The notes beneath the pieces were generated by a model that saw only the letters and a list, made by a program, of their open reading frames with translations, did not search any database and had not been told where the DNA came from. Both the position numbers and the translations under genes were made by a program. A stretch of DNA of 64,000 bases from Locusta migratoria (lineage: Eukaryota; Arthropoda; Insecta; Orthoptera; Acrididae), in NCBI GenBank assembly GCA_026315105.1, contig CM048746.1, forward strand, positions 640,267,398 through 640,331,397, read 5' to 3'. Numbering within the stretch: position 1 is the first letter of the stretch; every line of letters begins with the position of its first letter. Of this stretch, positions 23,936 through 34,800 are shown piece by piece.

Positions 23936-24183
23936 GGAAGGAGGAAGATTAGGGTTTAACGTCCCGTCGACAGCTAGGTCATTAGAGACGAAGCTTACGC
24001 TCGAAGGTTTTGGGTAAGGACGCGGAAGGAAATCGGCCGTGCCCTTTGAAAGGAACCATTTTGCCTGGGGTGATTTTGGGGAAATCACGGGAAACCTAAA
24101 TCTGGATGACCAGAGGTGGATTTGAACTACCATCCTCCCGAATGCGAATCCAGTGTGTTACCACTGCGCCACCTCGCTCGGTA
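23936..24183 (-). mobile_element. SINE, family E (GACGGGACGTTAAAC type)
   Basis: On the minus strand: tRNA-like head GAGGTGGCGCAGTGGTAACA, B box GGTAGTTCAAATCC, then GGTTTCCCGTGATTTCCCC, AGGGCACGGCCGATTTCC and the tail GACGGGACGTTAAACCCTAA. Imperfect target duplication CGGGATCAGgAAG / CGGGATCAGaAAG at 23924 and 24184. It has a different body from families A-C. Confidence 0.9.
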
Positions 24184-24196
24184 CGGGATCAGAAAG

Positions 24197-25484
24197 TGGA
24201 TCGTGAGGATCATGGATATGGACATGGGTCTGCGACTAAAAGAATTCAGTAGTCCACATAGAATTTGACTACAGATGAAATGAATATTTAACCTTGCTCT
24301 GCTTGTGTCGGTACAAAATTCTTCCTATCTAATACATAATTCTGTAATCCACTAGTAAACTGTTCCGGCTTGTACTAAGACTGCCTGCTGGCTTTCGTAT
24401 ATGGAAAACTTCTGGTGACTCCTGGTACGAACTGTAGAACTCACGCGTGTTGCTGTGGTGCACCGACATATATAGGTGAACCCCCTTCTTCCTATTGGCT
24501 GGCGTGCAAAGCTGGCAAAGAGGTACAGAGACTGCGAGTGCTCCCGGCGGCCGAAGAACTACAGAGCGATGTATTGCCCCGCCTTGTGCTGGCGCAGCGA
24601 CTTGCATGGACCGCCGTTGTTATGACGAATAGCGACACAACAATACTTTTACTCTTATCTATTCGGACTATCCGGCTGCTATGTCACTCTATTTTAAGAA
24701 TATTATTCTCTGAAAAAATGATCTTTTTCACTGGAAAAGCAATGGAATTTCTTTCTGTTATTCGTCCTGATAGGTGAGACACATGTAATGGATTTTGTAT
24801 CCTATGGGCGATCGCTACAGAAGCAACCCTCCTCTAGGCTGCTCACTGGCCTGAAAAGCAACCCCCACCATTGTTCTCGTCTTCCCCTCCCCCCTTCCAC
24901 CCTCTCCTACAACAAAGCTAGGGATGAATTAATATTTCCCGCAGCCTGCTTTCTGTGTCATCGTCAGGGACAGTCTCTGAAAAGAGTCCGAGTTTGTGCG
25001 GTTTCTGAGCTCAGCGTACGGTTTGCTGAACGATTTTAATTCCGTTACTTGCTCGTTGCGTGTGTTACATTTTTTTAAATTTTGTTTTACGGAATCTCTA
25101 AATATTTTCAGTCGATGTGCGTGGGCGAGCCGCGATTTTCCGCTCGCAGGAGCATCCGCCATCTGTTAATTCTCGATGACACTTATAAATGTGTTAATGG
25201 CGACACTGCTCTCTGCGGAATTTTCGGCTAAATGCAGGCTCCGCATTAACAACGGAATTTAATTTTGTTAACTGCTGCTCGAAAAATGGTCGTTCCTATG
25301 TCGATATTTTCCTGTGAACAACAATAGCAACATGCGAGTATGAACTGAACTCCTATACGCACTATTCATTGGTTTTAATTCTTTTTCTTTCCATCAATGA
25401 AACACACAAAAGTTATAGAAACTAGACGTTCAAAACCATAATTTAGCTGTCGTTGTACGATAATAGTCACTTTTAGGTTATTAC
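24197..25484. other. No gene recognised
   Basis: Contains a GC-richer patch at 24,400-24,660 with TATATAGG at 24,467 and an uncharacterised patch at 24,960-25,260. Neither holds a recognisable coding domain or repeat from elsewhere in the window. Confidence 0.45.
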
Positions 25485-26524
25485 TAGCTGAAAACCCAGC
25501 TTTGCCCGTGTATTTATTTCTGCCATTTTTCAAGTATATATGCTATATGTAAAATCTCTTGGGAATACAATTAGTAGTGACGAAGTAAAAGGTTAAAAAT
25601 TGGTGCGTAATGTGGCGGTTTTCCATGGACGAAACTGTTTATGTGCTCATATCTCATGAACTACGTATCGTACTCTGATACAATTTAGACTGTACATTCA
25701 TCTATACGTGTGTATACTGTCTGTAAAATTTCATGCGGCTACATTGTGTAGTGTACAAATTATAAATTGTAACGTCATACCGAATGCTGTAGTTTTACTC
25801 TATAAATAACGAAAAAGTAGTAAGCGAGAAACTTTTTTCCTTTCGTCATATTGCTATTGCTGTCAGCGAGGAGAAGTTTAATAAAGGTTTGAAATTATGT
25901 TTAAAGTTTGTAGCTAGTTCTCTCATTCTCATATATCGTTTTTATAAAGTCTCGCTGCATTGTGAAGCAATTTTTTGCGATTCCTATTGTTTATTATTCA
26001 TATCTTCTGAACCATGTGCCGTATGCGATTCTTAACACTGCAGCAATTGTTAGCTCACGGTAAGGAATGTTTGTTCCAAATTTGGTCGGAAGGATGGTGG
26101 TTCAAATCCACCTCCGGCCATCCAGATTTAGGTTTTCCGTGATTTCCCTAAATCGCTCCAGGCATATGCCGGGATGGTTCCTTTCAAAGGGCACGGCCGA
26201 TTTCCTTCCCCATCCTTGCCCAAATACTCCGAGCGTAAGCTCCGTCTCTAATGACCACGCTGTCGACGGGACGTTAAACTCAAAGCTTCCTTCCTTCCAA
26301 ATTTGGTTGAAATCGGGCAAGTGGTTTAGGAGAAAATGAGCAGCATTGTCGCTAAATGCAGCAGTTTTTCAAGCATATCATTGTTTATGACCTCACATGT
26401 CGTGAACTGTGTATTGTACATGATTCTTACACTTACGGCGACAGTCCTCATGGATTTAAGCTTACGCGTACAAAATTTCATAGAGATTGAAACAAAACTG
26501 TAAATTTGTATGCAACACATACAT
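25485..26524 (+). repeat. Uncharacterised dispersed repeat, class unknown
   Basis: Starts near AAAACCCAGCTTTGCCCGTG. It contains internal near-repeats in which phrases such as 'CTCATATCTCATGAACTACG' recur in variant form (for example 25,650, 25,995 and 26,385), suggesting an older tandem structure of about 350-400 bp. I recall similar sequence as repetitive in insects but cannot assign a class. It is interrupted by a family E SINE. Confidence 0.4.
26085..26290 (+). mobile_element. SINE, family E
   Basis: Begins in the B-box region (GGTTCAAATCCACCTCCGG), then GGTTTTCCGTGATTTCCC, AGGGCACGGCCGATTTCC and GACGGGACGTTAAACTC. A near-exact target duplication, TTCCAAATTTGGT, flanks it at about 26,072-26,084 and 26,291-26,304. 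The A-box half of the head is missing, so it is 5'-truncated. Confidence 0.88.
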
Positions 26525-26737
26525 CTTTGTAGGCGCTGTCCCAAAAACCGGACATGTTAGCAATTATGAGGATCTCGTCAAATTCCATCTTGTGTCCCTC
26601 AGTTAATCAATGTTCTGCCACAGCAGATTTTTCAGGTTGCAGCAGTCTCATGTGTTTAACTGAGGGACACAAGATGTAATTCGACGAGACCGTCATAATT
26701 GCTAACATCTCCGGTTTTTGGGACAGTGTCTACAAAG
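26525..26737. repeat. 82-bp inverted repeat made of Penelope-like coding sequence
   Basis: Arms at 26525-26605 and 26656-26737 are about 90% complementary with a 50-bp loop. Both arms, read outward from the loop, encode the same Penelope-like motif block (LTEGHKM.FDE...SGFWDS). The left arm is on the minus strand, the right on the plus strand. So this is two head-to-head copies of one coding stretch. Confidence 0.85.
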
Positions 26738-26880
26738 AAGCAATTGAAATTAGATTGGCGGACAATTTGATTAACCGAGACAAGGGTTTTCCTCTGAGCA
26801 GATCGTGGAACCCGCTTTTAAGAAACATCAAATTGCAACGTTCTGTGACGAATCCAGCGCCAGTGTTTGATCAACCATAA
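26656..26880 (+). pseudogene. Penelope-like element, C-terminal coding fragment
   Basis: Reads FDETVIIANISGFWDSVYKE, IEIRLADNLINRDKGFPLS and SWNPLLRNIK, ending with a stop at 26878. This [F/Y]WDS..KE.IEIRL...N.R..G..LS..W.P pattern is the usual C-terminus of Penelope-like retroelements downstream of the GIY-YIG endonuclease. One internal stop lies near the start of the fragment. The reverse transcriptase is absent. Downstream GC-rich sequence with a TATA/initiator pair fits the terminal repeat of such an element. Confidence 0.75.
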
Positions 26881-26988
26881 TCGATATATCGTTGCACAGA
26901 TGTCTCATTAGGGGCGTCGCCACTAGTACACGTCCCGTACGTAGCGACTTTGGAAGGCGGCGCATGCGCCGCACACATGCGCGACGGC

Positions 26989-27022
26989 TATATAGGACGG
27001 AGAATACGGCTCTACCCTCAGT
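26989..27022 (+). promoter_or_regulatory. TATA box and arthropod initiator
   Basis: TATATAGG at 26989-26996 is followed by TCAGT (the arthropod initiator consensus) at 27018-27022, with 31 bp from the first T of TATA to the A of the initiator. This is standard core promoter spacing. It lies in the GC-rich region just after the Penelope-like C-terminus and is probably the element's own promoter. Confidence 0.6.
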
Positions 27023-27349
27023 ACTCGACGGGACTCAGCAGCAGCAGCGTTCCTGAGGATGGCAGACAATTGGATAGAGGAAAAATCGGACCAGTTTGTT
27101 CTTAGTATGCGGCAGCATCCCCGGAAGGACAATCAAGATTTACTACGTCAGGAAAGCCTTAGATGCCACAATAATTCTAAGTATTGGAGCTGATCCTAAA
27201 ATAATCTTAATCGGGAGGAAGAAGAGAAACTGAAATCCATAATATTTTTATCTAAAATGACCCAAAAAATTAGACATGTAGTGGAAATTATTGAACTACA
27301 TGAAACAAAACGTTAATTAATTACAAACTACGGCATACACTTTATTCGG

Positions 27350-27420
27350 AATGTTGAAATGTTTGTAAAGCTATGGGATCAAACTGCGCCGATCATCAGA
27401 CCCTAGACCTACAAACATTA
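27350..27420 (-). mobile_element. SINE 3' tail remnant
   Basis: On the minus strand it reads GTAGGTCTAGGGTCTGATGA, then GCAGTTTGATCCCATAG and ACAAACATTT, the common SINE body and tail. The tRNA-like head is absent. Confidence 0.65.
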
Positions 27421-27517
27421 ATGCACAGTGTAGCTGATCAGCTATATACGTTATTTTTTCCATTTATCTCTCAAACGGCTCAACATTTTACCACAAATTT
27501 ATTTGTAGCTGCTTATA

Positions 27518-28445
27518 CAGGATGTTACAAAAAGGTACGGCCAAACTTTTAGGAAACATTCCTCACGCACAAAGAAAGAAAATACGTTATGTGGACATGT
27601 GTCCGGAAACGCTTAATTTCCATGTTCGAGCTCATATTAGTGTTTCTCTTTAAATGTAAATTGAAATAATTCGTGCAGACAATTATCAAAACACACAATT
27701 GTTTCGTTAGTATGTACTGTACTTTCTCGATTCACCGTCAGTTGGCCCAATTGAAGGAAGGTAATGTCCACTTCAGTGCTTGTGTTGGCATGATACTCAT
27801 TGCTTTACAGTACTAGCATCAAGCACATCAGTACGTAGCATCAACTGACTAGTGTTCATCACGAACGTGGTTTTGCAGTCAGTGCAATGTTTTCAAATAC
27901 GGGGTTGGCAGATGCCCATTTGAAGTATGGATTAACATGGGGCAATAGCCGTGGCGCGGTACGTTTTTATCGAGACAGATTTCCAGAACGAAGGTGTCCC
28001 GACAGGAAGACGTTCGAATCAATTGATCGGCGTCTTAGAGACTGTCGTTTATGGGGGCATTTGAAAGCTCTTGCCTATGTAACCCCGGTACCAAATGTAG
28101 AAACTCTTCATGCACGTATTGTAAACGGGTGTGATACAATACGCCGTTCTCCAGGGCTACATCAGCGTATCAGAAATTCCATGAGACGGAGGGTGGATGC
28201 ATGTATCCTCGCTAACGGAGGTCATTTTGAACATTTCCTGTAACAAAGTATTTGACGTCACGCTGGTACGTTGTGTTGCTGTGTATTTCCATTTCCTGAT
28301 TAATGTGATTTGAAGAGAAGTAATAAAATGAGCTCTAACGTGGAAATTAAGCTTTTCCCGACACATGTCCACATAACATATTTTCTTTCTTTGTGTGTGA
28401 GGAATGTTTCCTGAAAGTTTAGCCGTGCCTTTTTGTAACACCCTG
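27518..28445 (+). mobile_element. Tc1/IS630-type transposon with 134-bp inverted repeats, internally deleted
   Basis: Tips CAGGaTGTTACAAAAAGG (left) and CAGGgTGTTACAAAAAGG (right, complement) are each preceded by TATA-type sequence, consistent with a TA target duplication (27516-27517 and 28446-28447). The inverted repeats span about 27518-27651 and 28312-28445 with roughly 90% identity. At 928 bp it is too short for a complete DDE transposase; it carries one short intact ORF. Confidence 0.88.
27887..28243 (+). CDS. 118-codon ORF: transposase DNA-binding head fused to its C-terminal tail
   Basis: Intact frame from ATG 27887 to a stop at 28243, inside the inverted repeats. Residues about 5-65 (ADAHLKYGLTWGNSRGAVRF, RDRFPERRCPDRKTFESIDR) match the DUF4817-type helix-turn-helix head of arthropod IS630/Tc1-related transposases. 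Residues about 70-118 (RNSMRRRVDACILANGGHFE) match the extreme C-terminus of the same proteins. The DDE catalytic domain that should lie between them (roughly 200 residues) is missing without loss of frame. It cannot cut DNA. By analogy with P-element KP it might bind the element's ends and repress transposition, but that is inference. Confidence 0.75.
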   Translation: MFSNTGLADAHLKYGLTWGNSRGAVRFYRDRFPERRCPDRKTFESIDRRLRDCRLWGHLKALAYVTPVPNVETLHARIVNGCDTIRRSPGLHQRIRNSMRRRVDACILANGGHFEHFL

Positions 28446-28947
28446 TATACATAGTGCTACACATACTAGTAGCTCGTCATGAAATTATAAACTTCAGAGA
28501 ACTACTGAATCATTTCGACAGTTAACTGCATTGAGTTACTCATAACACGTGCGTTTGTTAATATTACTATTCCTACATTGCTATGTAAAAGTAGTCAATC
28601 ACATACTATTTTTGAATTACGAGTTACTTTCTAGAAAGATGAGAGGCATAATAGTGACATTTACTACATCGGGTACATCATGGAAGTACTATATAGCTGT
28701 ATATGAAAACATTTTGGTAAAGGCTTTACCGTGACTGTTGTTTGAAAGTGATTGAAACACTAGGTATTACTGTTACCAGTCATTTTATTTTATTGTATCC
28801 ACTATCTTTTCGAAGGTTTAAGTCCCAATCATCTCATGGAATGACATCAAGCTGAGTACGTATAGGTTAGTTTGACCTTTTGCACTGCCTACAAGAGAAA
28901 ATACAAAACACATCTGAATGTGACTTTGCACAATTGCTCAAAAGAAG

Positions 28948-29154
28948 TTAAATGTAAATAATTAAAATATCATGCCTCAAGTGGTCACAGGTCCTTTGCA
29001 TTGTCATAACCTCACTTACATGTAACAAATCACAGCCACCACTTTCGTTAGAAATGAACAAAATGGTGGCTGCGATTTGTTTCATGTAAGTGAGGTTATG
29101 ATAATGCAAGGGACCCGTGACCACTGGAGGTATTATATTTTAATTATTTACACT
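28948..29154. repeat. Palindromic MITE-like sequence, about 88-bp arms
   Basis: Arms GTAAATAATTAAAATATcAT.. and GTAAATAATTAAAATATaAT.. (complement) are about 90% identical and separated by about 30 bp. They include CATAACCTCACTTACATG and GCAGCCACCA on both sides. No coding capacity. Target duplication not resolved. Confidence 0.85.
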
Positions 29155-29159
29155 AGAGG

Positions 29160-29530
29160 AAAAAGAAGATTTTGAAAGAACGTTGACGAACGCTATAGAC
29201 GAACGTTGAATATGAGTTGGGTAGATCGGTTAACTAATGAGGAGATACTTAGTAGGATTCGAGAGAACAAAAAATTCTGGCACACCATAACTAAAAGAAG
29301 AAAGCGATTGGTGAGGCACATTCTTAGACATCGAAGAATCCTCAGTTCGCATTGGAGGGAATTGTGTGAGACAAAAAACGCAGACGAAGACTAAGAGATG
29401 AATACAGTAAGGAGGTTGAAAATTGATGCGAATTTCCTTTATTATGAGGAGACTTTGGAGGTTGCTCAGGATATGGTAGGGTGGAGAGCGGCATCAAACC
29501 AGTCTACGTATTGAAGACCACCAACAACAG
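29160..29530 (+). pseudogene. RTE-like LINE C-terminus and 3' end
   Basis: Frame 29206-29394 reads MSWVDRLTNEEILSRI, then TKRRKRLVRHILRH, the C-terminal WVDRvTNEEvL...GHiLRH block of the same LINE family found on the minus strand at 48,955-50,270. Downstream, WRAASNQSTY is followed by a stop and the shared 3' end TTGAAGACCACCAACAACA. It is a short 5'-truncated copy with frameshifts. Confidence 0.75.
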
Positions 29531-29839
29531 CGTGTTCGAAAATATCACCTGGCGCAATCTCAAAATGGCGTGATTTGAATTCAGAAACTGGTATCATTGT
29601 AATAATAAATCTTGAAAAACCGGCTGCTATGTCTATTTTCTAGAAACAATATAACGCTAAAACAATTAGGGGAATTTTCATATGATAAGGTATTGTATTC
29701 AGATATTGGTTACATTTCTAGTTTGTGGTGATAGAGTTCAATATTTTTCTGTCTAAAATCTTTACTTGAGGTTTACATTGGGTTTACTTGGAACGAAACA
29801 CCATGGGGCTACAATAACAGTGAAAAAAGACGTTATCGT

Positions 29840-30760
29840 TGTCCTCTAATATGGTGTGTGATGACCATTATCATTCATCTCTTCAGGGATATGTCGCCAT
29901 TCATCCATAACTAGCTCCGCAACTGCCGTGGGAGGTATTTGTCTGATGCGTCTTGCAAGTGCTTCCCAGACTTCTTCAATCGGGTTTAAGTAAGTTGAAC
30001 AAGCTAGCCACTCCATTAATTCGATTACTTTAGCTGACGAATATATTGTCCACCACTGCATCTCTGTGAGGACGGGCGTTATTGTCCACCAGAAGGAACC
30101 CATTTCCTATGGCACCAGCGTAGGCCACAACAGAAGGTCGAAGGATGATGTCTATATACCTCTGAGCAGTCAAAGCGCCATTGTGAATGACATAGATTTC
30201 CGTTCGTCCGCCAATACTGACTCCTGCTTTCACCATTCGTCCACCATCAACAACTTCTGTCCAGATGAGGAAACGACGATTGTCCGGCTGAACAAAAATT
30301 CTCGACTCACCTTGAATGTCAACCGCATCCAACGTCATTCGTTACGACTCCAATCCCCAGTTTCTGCGGGTTGAATGGTATCTTGGTATTAATGGGACAC
30401 ACACATCATAGGCGTTCGTATGTAGAGGGCACATTCCTGAAGGCGATTTCGCGCTGGCTGTGTTGATATTGCGCATCCTGTTGATGCCTGGAGACTGCGT
30501 TGCAGCTGAATTGCATTCAGCTCCCTGCCTTGAGCGGTTGTTACCCATGGACGAGCTTGGCCTTCATGGCCTTCCCTTCTTTCAAGGGTTCCTGTTCCCC
30601 GAAATAGCGTTCAGGTCCTGGAAATTATATTTTGGCACCCTCCAATCGCTGCAGTCGCCTTCCTCTGTGTCCGTCCAACTTCCAAACTTCCTACGGATCT
30701 CCATGCCATAGCTTCGGTAATTCACGTTGTCGTTGCGTTACACTACCCGCTCACTACACT
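29840..30760 (-). pseudogene. Tc1-like transposase relic (second family)
   Basis: Frame 30338-30030 reads GESRIFVQPDNRRFLIW, GRTEIYVIHNGALTAQRYID and FLLVDNNARPHRDAVV. Frame 30103-29846 continues with LNPIEEVWEALARRIR. This is a Tc1/Tc3-type transposase. Where the family has DESRF it has GESRI, and the second block reads VDNNARPH rather than DDNARPH, so catalytic acidic positions are changed as well as the frame. The N-terminal half (30,340-30,760) is not readable. Inverted repeats were not found. Confidence 0.82.
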
Positions 30761-31024
30761 AACCCAACAGCTTGTATAATTCATTCGATAGAGTAAACAC
30801 AAGTCTACACCAACCCCCCTGTAAGAACTTTCTGTTAGTACCACTATCGGCTGCCGTAATGTTGTTGTCTCCACTCCGTAGAACCAGCAGAAAGACGTCG
30901 AGCCATTTCATTCTGCAGATAAAAATATTTCAGAATCTACACATTCCCTGATTGCCCCCCCTAATTGTTTTGACCTATGGCGATACAGAAGAGTAACGTT
31001 GCTGGGGTTGGGCTATTAGTAGAG

Positions 31025-31130
31025 GTCTGCGCGCATGCGGATATCCGCGGACATATCCGCGGATATCCGCAGTATTTCTTACTTTGCGGACAAAATTGTG
31101 AGTAACGCGGATATCCCCGTGTTACATGCC
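31025..31130. repeat. Left subterminal GCGGATAT repeat array
   Basis: Several copies of ATCCGCGGATATCCGC-type palindromic units directly inside the left tip. The right end (34,815-34,895) has TGCGGATGCGGA units in matching orientation. Subterminal motif arrays are typical transposase-binding regions of hAT elements. Confidence 0.75.
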
Positions 31131-31542
31131 GATTAAGAGGGAGGTATCTCCTCAGTACGTCTGTTGAAATGTTAGCTGAAAACTTGGAGCCTGTGGACAT
31201 TTTTGGAATCCTTTCAGTGCCCAGGTAGAACAGAAGTCTATTGTCCTCATCCCCTGGCCATAGCGTACCCACCAGAGGTGCCATGCCTAATTTCCGCTGC
31301 CTTCGGTTAGCGCTTTGTAGTACCGAGTGACTACGTATATCGTAGGGAATACAATGACAGTTCTTTCTTAAAATTAACTCCACATCAGTGGATACTACAT
31401 CGTGTGAAATGAAAGGAGGTGATTTGTCATTATTGAAGGAAAACGAATTGAAATCGTCAATTTGGAGAAAAAACTGTATTCTTATTTGACGGCAAGGAAA
31501 AGGTCAACGATATAGTGGACTGTTTTGCTTGTAAAATGGTAT

Positions 31543-33203
31543 GTCATTCCGTGGAAACTCATAGGGGGTGGTAAGGTGACCAGAATTTTATCATATGTGG
31601 TACATGGGTACCTACATATCTTAATAGAAAAACTATCAAATATCACTGTCCTATTCCTAACCATTTATGAGAAAATTATATTTGAAGGTTTAAAGGCGTG
31701 TATGCGATCATCAGTCGGGCACCAATATCTCCATCGTCAGAGGGCTACTACTTAGTAATGATCCCAATTTTTTATGCATCTCATATGTATCACTCAGCTG
31801 TTATGTGATATAAAAAGTGAGAAACATAATTTATATTATTTATATAAAATGTTAGAAAATAAACTTTTTTCATGCTACAGTTTAAATTCATGATTTTTTT
31901 ATAAATTTATAACTCTACCTATGCAAATAGTACAGCCCCCAATTTTAAACTGTAGCTTTTCAGTGCTAGTATTAACTATAACAAATAATGGAGAACATGC
32001 TTTATTGCATTTAATAGTTTTTACTTTCAGTTATAGTTGACTCCATTAAGAAAAATTGTTGAATTTCATTAACTTTGAAAACCTGGATGGGTACGTAGAC
32101 AGTTGAATCTGAAATTGATATTTTGCTGAAATGTTTAAATATTTGGTAGCAATCTTAGGTGCAAAAAGAATATCCTAACTGACTTAATTCATAGATAAAC
32201 AATAAAAGTGTTTGCATATTGTTGGTATAGGTTACATATATGTATATTTATTTTCACTTTCATTATTGCTTTAATTCTAAATATTTTATGGTCGTGTTAT
32301 TTTAATATATAGTTATAGAGTAAGGATACATTTGTGCACCCAAGCTGATGAAAGTAAGTATCACATATTTATTAAGTAAATGCTTGATGAATGCTTTTAG
32401 CTAACACTTGTATACAGTTCTGTCCTTCAGGACTGTCATGCATAGTTTGAGAAAACTGTTTCAAGGAATACCCATGGTTTTAATTTTCTAATACCCAGTA
32501 GTGCTGAAAATTAATTATATGCATATATGTCATTTTCATTTTATTGATTATCCATGAGCACAGTGAGTCAGGCTTTCTTTTTGCACCAAATATGTAACAT
32601 TTGCTACGAAATATGTAAACATTTCAGCAAAAAATCAAGTTCAGATTCATCTGTCTACATACTCATCCAAGTCTTCAAAGTTAATCAAATTGAACCATTT
32701 TTTTTTTTGATGGAGTCAAATTTAACTGAAAGTAAAAACTATTAAATCGAATACAATATGCTTTCCAGTTTTTATCTAGTACTAGCACTGGAGAGCTACA
32801 GTACCAAAATTGAAGGCTGTATTATTTCCATAGGTAGAGTTGTAAATTTTTAAAAAACACTTGAATTTAAACTGCAGTATGAAAAAAGTGTGTTTCTTAA
32901 CATTTTTCATACATAATCTAAATGATGTTTCTAAATTTTTATATCACATATCAACTAAGTGCTATACATATGTGATGCATAAAAATTGAGGTCTATAGTT
33001 CAACACATCACTAAGCAGATAGGGATATTGTTGCCCGACTGTTGATCGCAACCACGCCTTTAGGCCTTCAAACACAATTTTCTCAAAAATGGTTAGAATT
33101 AGGACAGTGATATTTGATAGTTTTTCTATTAAGAAAATATGAGTAAATTCTGAAATGCTCAACTTATCATTCACCAAACTATCTGTGACTTTCCATGGAA
33201 TGA
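31543..33203. repeat. 1.66-kb imperfect palindrome
   Basis: Left arm about 31543-32260 and right arm about 32490-33203 are inverted copies at roughly 80% identity with a spacer of about 230 bp. Best-conserved block: ATAGAAAAACTATCAAATAT and the following 60 bp. Both arms keep the frame EKLSNITVL.LTI.EKI.FE, which resembles nothing I recognise. A transcript across it would fold into a long hairpin. Confidence 0.85.
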
Positions 33204-34800
33204 CCCTATTTTCCTACACTGTTTCATCACAACCGAATGAACGGTACAGCTGCGCATAAAATACGAACAAACATAGAAACAAACATTCATGTTTATGTAT
33301 TACATAAATGGTGACGGAAGTATTAAAGATTGACAATAGCATTTTATAGCAACTTTCATAATCAGATACGATGTTCAATGAAAGTAACGTATTTGGTAGC
33401 AACGTATTTAGGAAGGTACGCACTGTTAGATTGCATAGCTGCAGCCGACACTGTCTCTTTTTTCTGACAGTTACCAATTGGAAGGAGACGGCAGTTGTAA
33501 CAGTTGAAGACGACCATCTGTCGTCTTCCATATATCTTTTATAAAATTGTAATTTATTTGATGTTGCTAGATTAGCATTTTGTTAAAACTAGAACCCCTC
33601 TTTTCAAGGCATGAGGAATAGCATTTTATTACATGTTTTAAAATATTAGTTTATGAAATGTTAGTTAATATTGCTAGGATTTTATTATTTTAATAATTTA
33701 TTATAGATGTTATGAATGTGGCAATAAGTACGGCTTCTCCGCTACACCATTGTCCTTGTGAGAATGTGTACCAATTTTACTTTTAAGTGGATGTGCGAGG
33801 ATCTAAGGCATTCAGAATGTAGATAGTAATTGCTCACTTTGCATGGTTCTCTCTGGCTCAGAGTCGATAGTTAGTCGCTACCAACCCCTGTTGCTGATGC
33901 AACCAAAGAGGTTTCTACACCCTTTGGTTACAAGCTAGTCGACGAGCCTTCTCTAGGGCAAGTCTTACGATCTTCTCTACCCACCACCGCTGTTATCATG
34001 GATTTCCCAGTTTCCGGTAGCTCTCCCGCACCTCCTGGCCGCTAGGTCTTCACTTTGTGCTCGGACTGTAGCCATAAATGATTTCTTAGCCACCTTTATG
34101 AAATAACTTTAATTGTGGTGGCTGTGTAATTTCGTATGAGCTGCTACGTATATTGGCCACTGTGTCGTTTACTTCCTGTTGTTAGAGTAATTTGAACCAA
34201 GTCCTTTCACAATATGGGCCGTGGAACAAGTTCACAGCAGATAGTAGCCGGTAGCTCACACGGATCTCTCGCTAATTTTACTGCCAAAATTAAGCTTTTT
34301 TTATAACAGTAAATGCTTATCTCGGTACCTCCTACCATAATTAAGCTTTTATTACATACAATGGTCTACTTTTACACTTCAAATGACATGCTTTGCTTTG
34401 TTTCACTTAACCTCTTGTGCTTTGTTATCGGGAAAATAAATTGTCCCTTTTGTAAAACTCCGAAAGAACAGTTTATTTTTAATATTTCTTTAAAATGTAA
34501 ACACAGTAAGATCCGCTCTCTGCCGATCAGTTTTAACCACTGAAATTTAAGAAGACGCCTTTATTAAACAGCTGGCGTAGTGCTCCGACGACACGGGCTC
34601 CGTAGCGGTGCTGTGTGTGTCCGGAGCGCCATTGTTTTCCTGTTTGGAACAGCCTGTTTTGCAGTAGTTATAGAACAGTTACTGTGATTCGAGAAGTCAA
34701 GAGTAGTTAAGTTGTCGCAGAAATGACACTAACCTTAATTATATCATTAGGTATCATGGTTTTAAATACGGCCATCTATTACTTTTACCCATTCAAAACT
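33204..34800. other. Right half of the hAT-like element, unassigned
   Basis: No domain recognised. 33,830-34,080 is GC-richer than its surroundings and could be a further insertion (LTR-like), but no ends were found. Confidence 0.4.

Larger units (their letters stand above)
27425..28735 (-). mobile_element. CR1/L2-type LINE 5' fragment, split by a DNA transposon
   Basis: Two pieces (27425-27517 and 28446-28735) align with 45,840-46,140 of the second CR1/L2-type LINE: ATTTGTAGCTGCTTaTA, AGTAGCTCGTC, CATTTACTACATCGGGTACA. They correspond to the region upstream of the reverse transcriptase (end of the endonuclease part). No frame is open. The two pieces join cleanly when the 928-bp transposon between them is taken out. 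Confidence 0.75.

Noticed and set aside
31543..33203. An integrated viral gene in the palindrome arms (EKLSNITVL frame)
   Set aside because: Only about 40 residues are shared, with no recognisable viral or cellular family.
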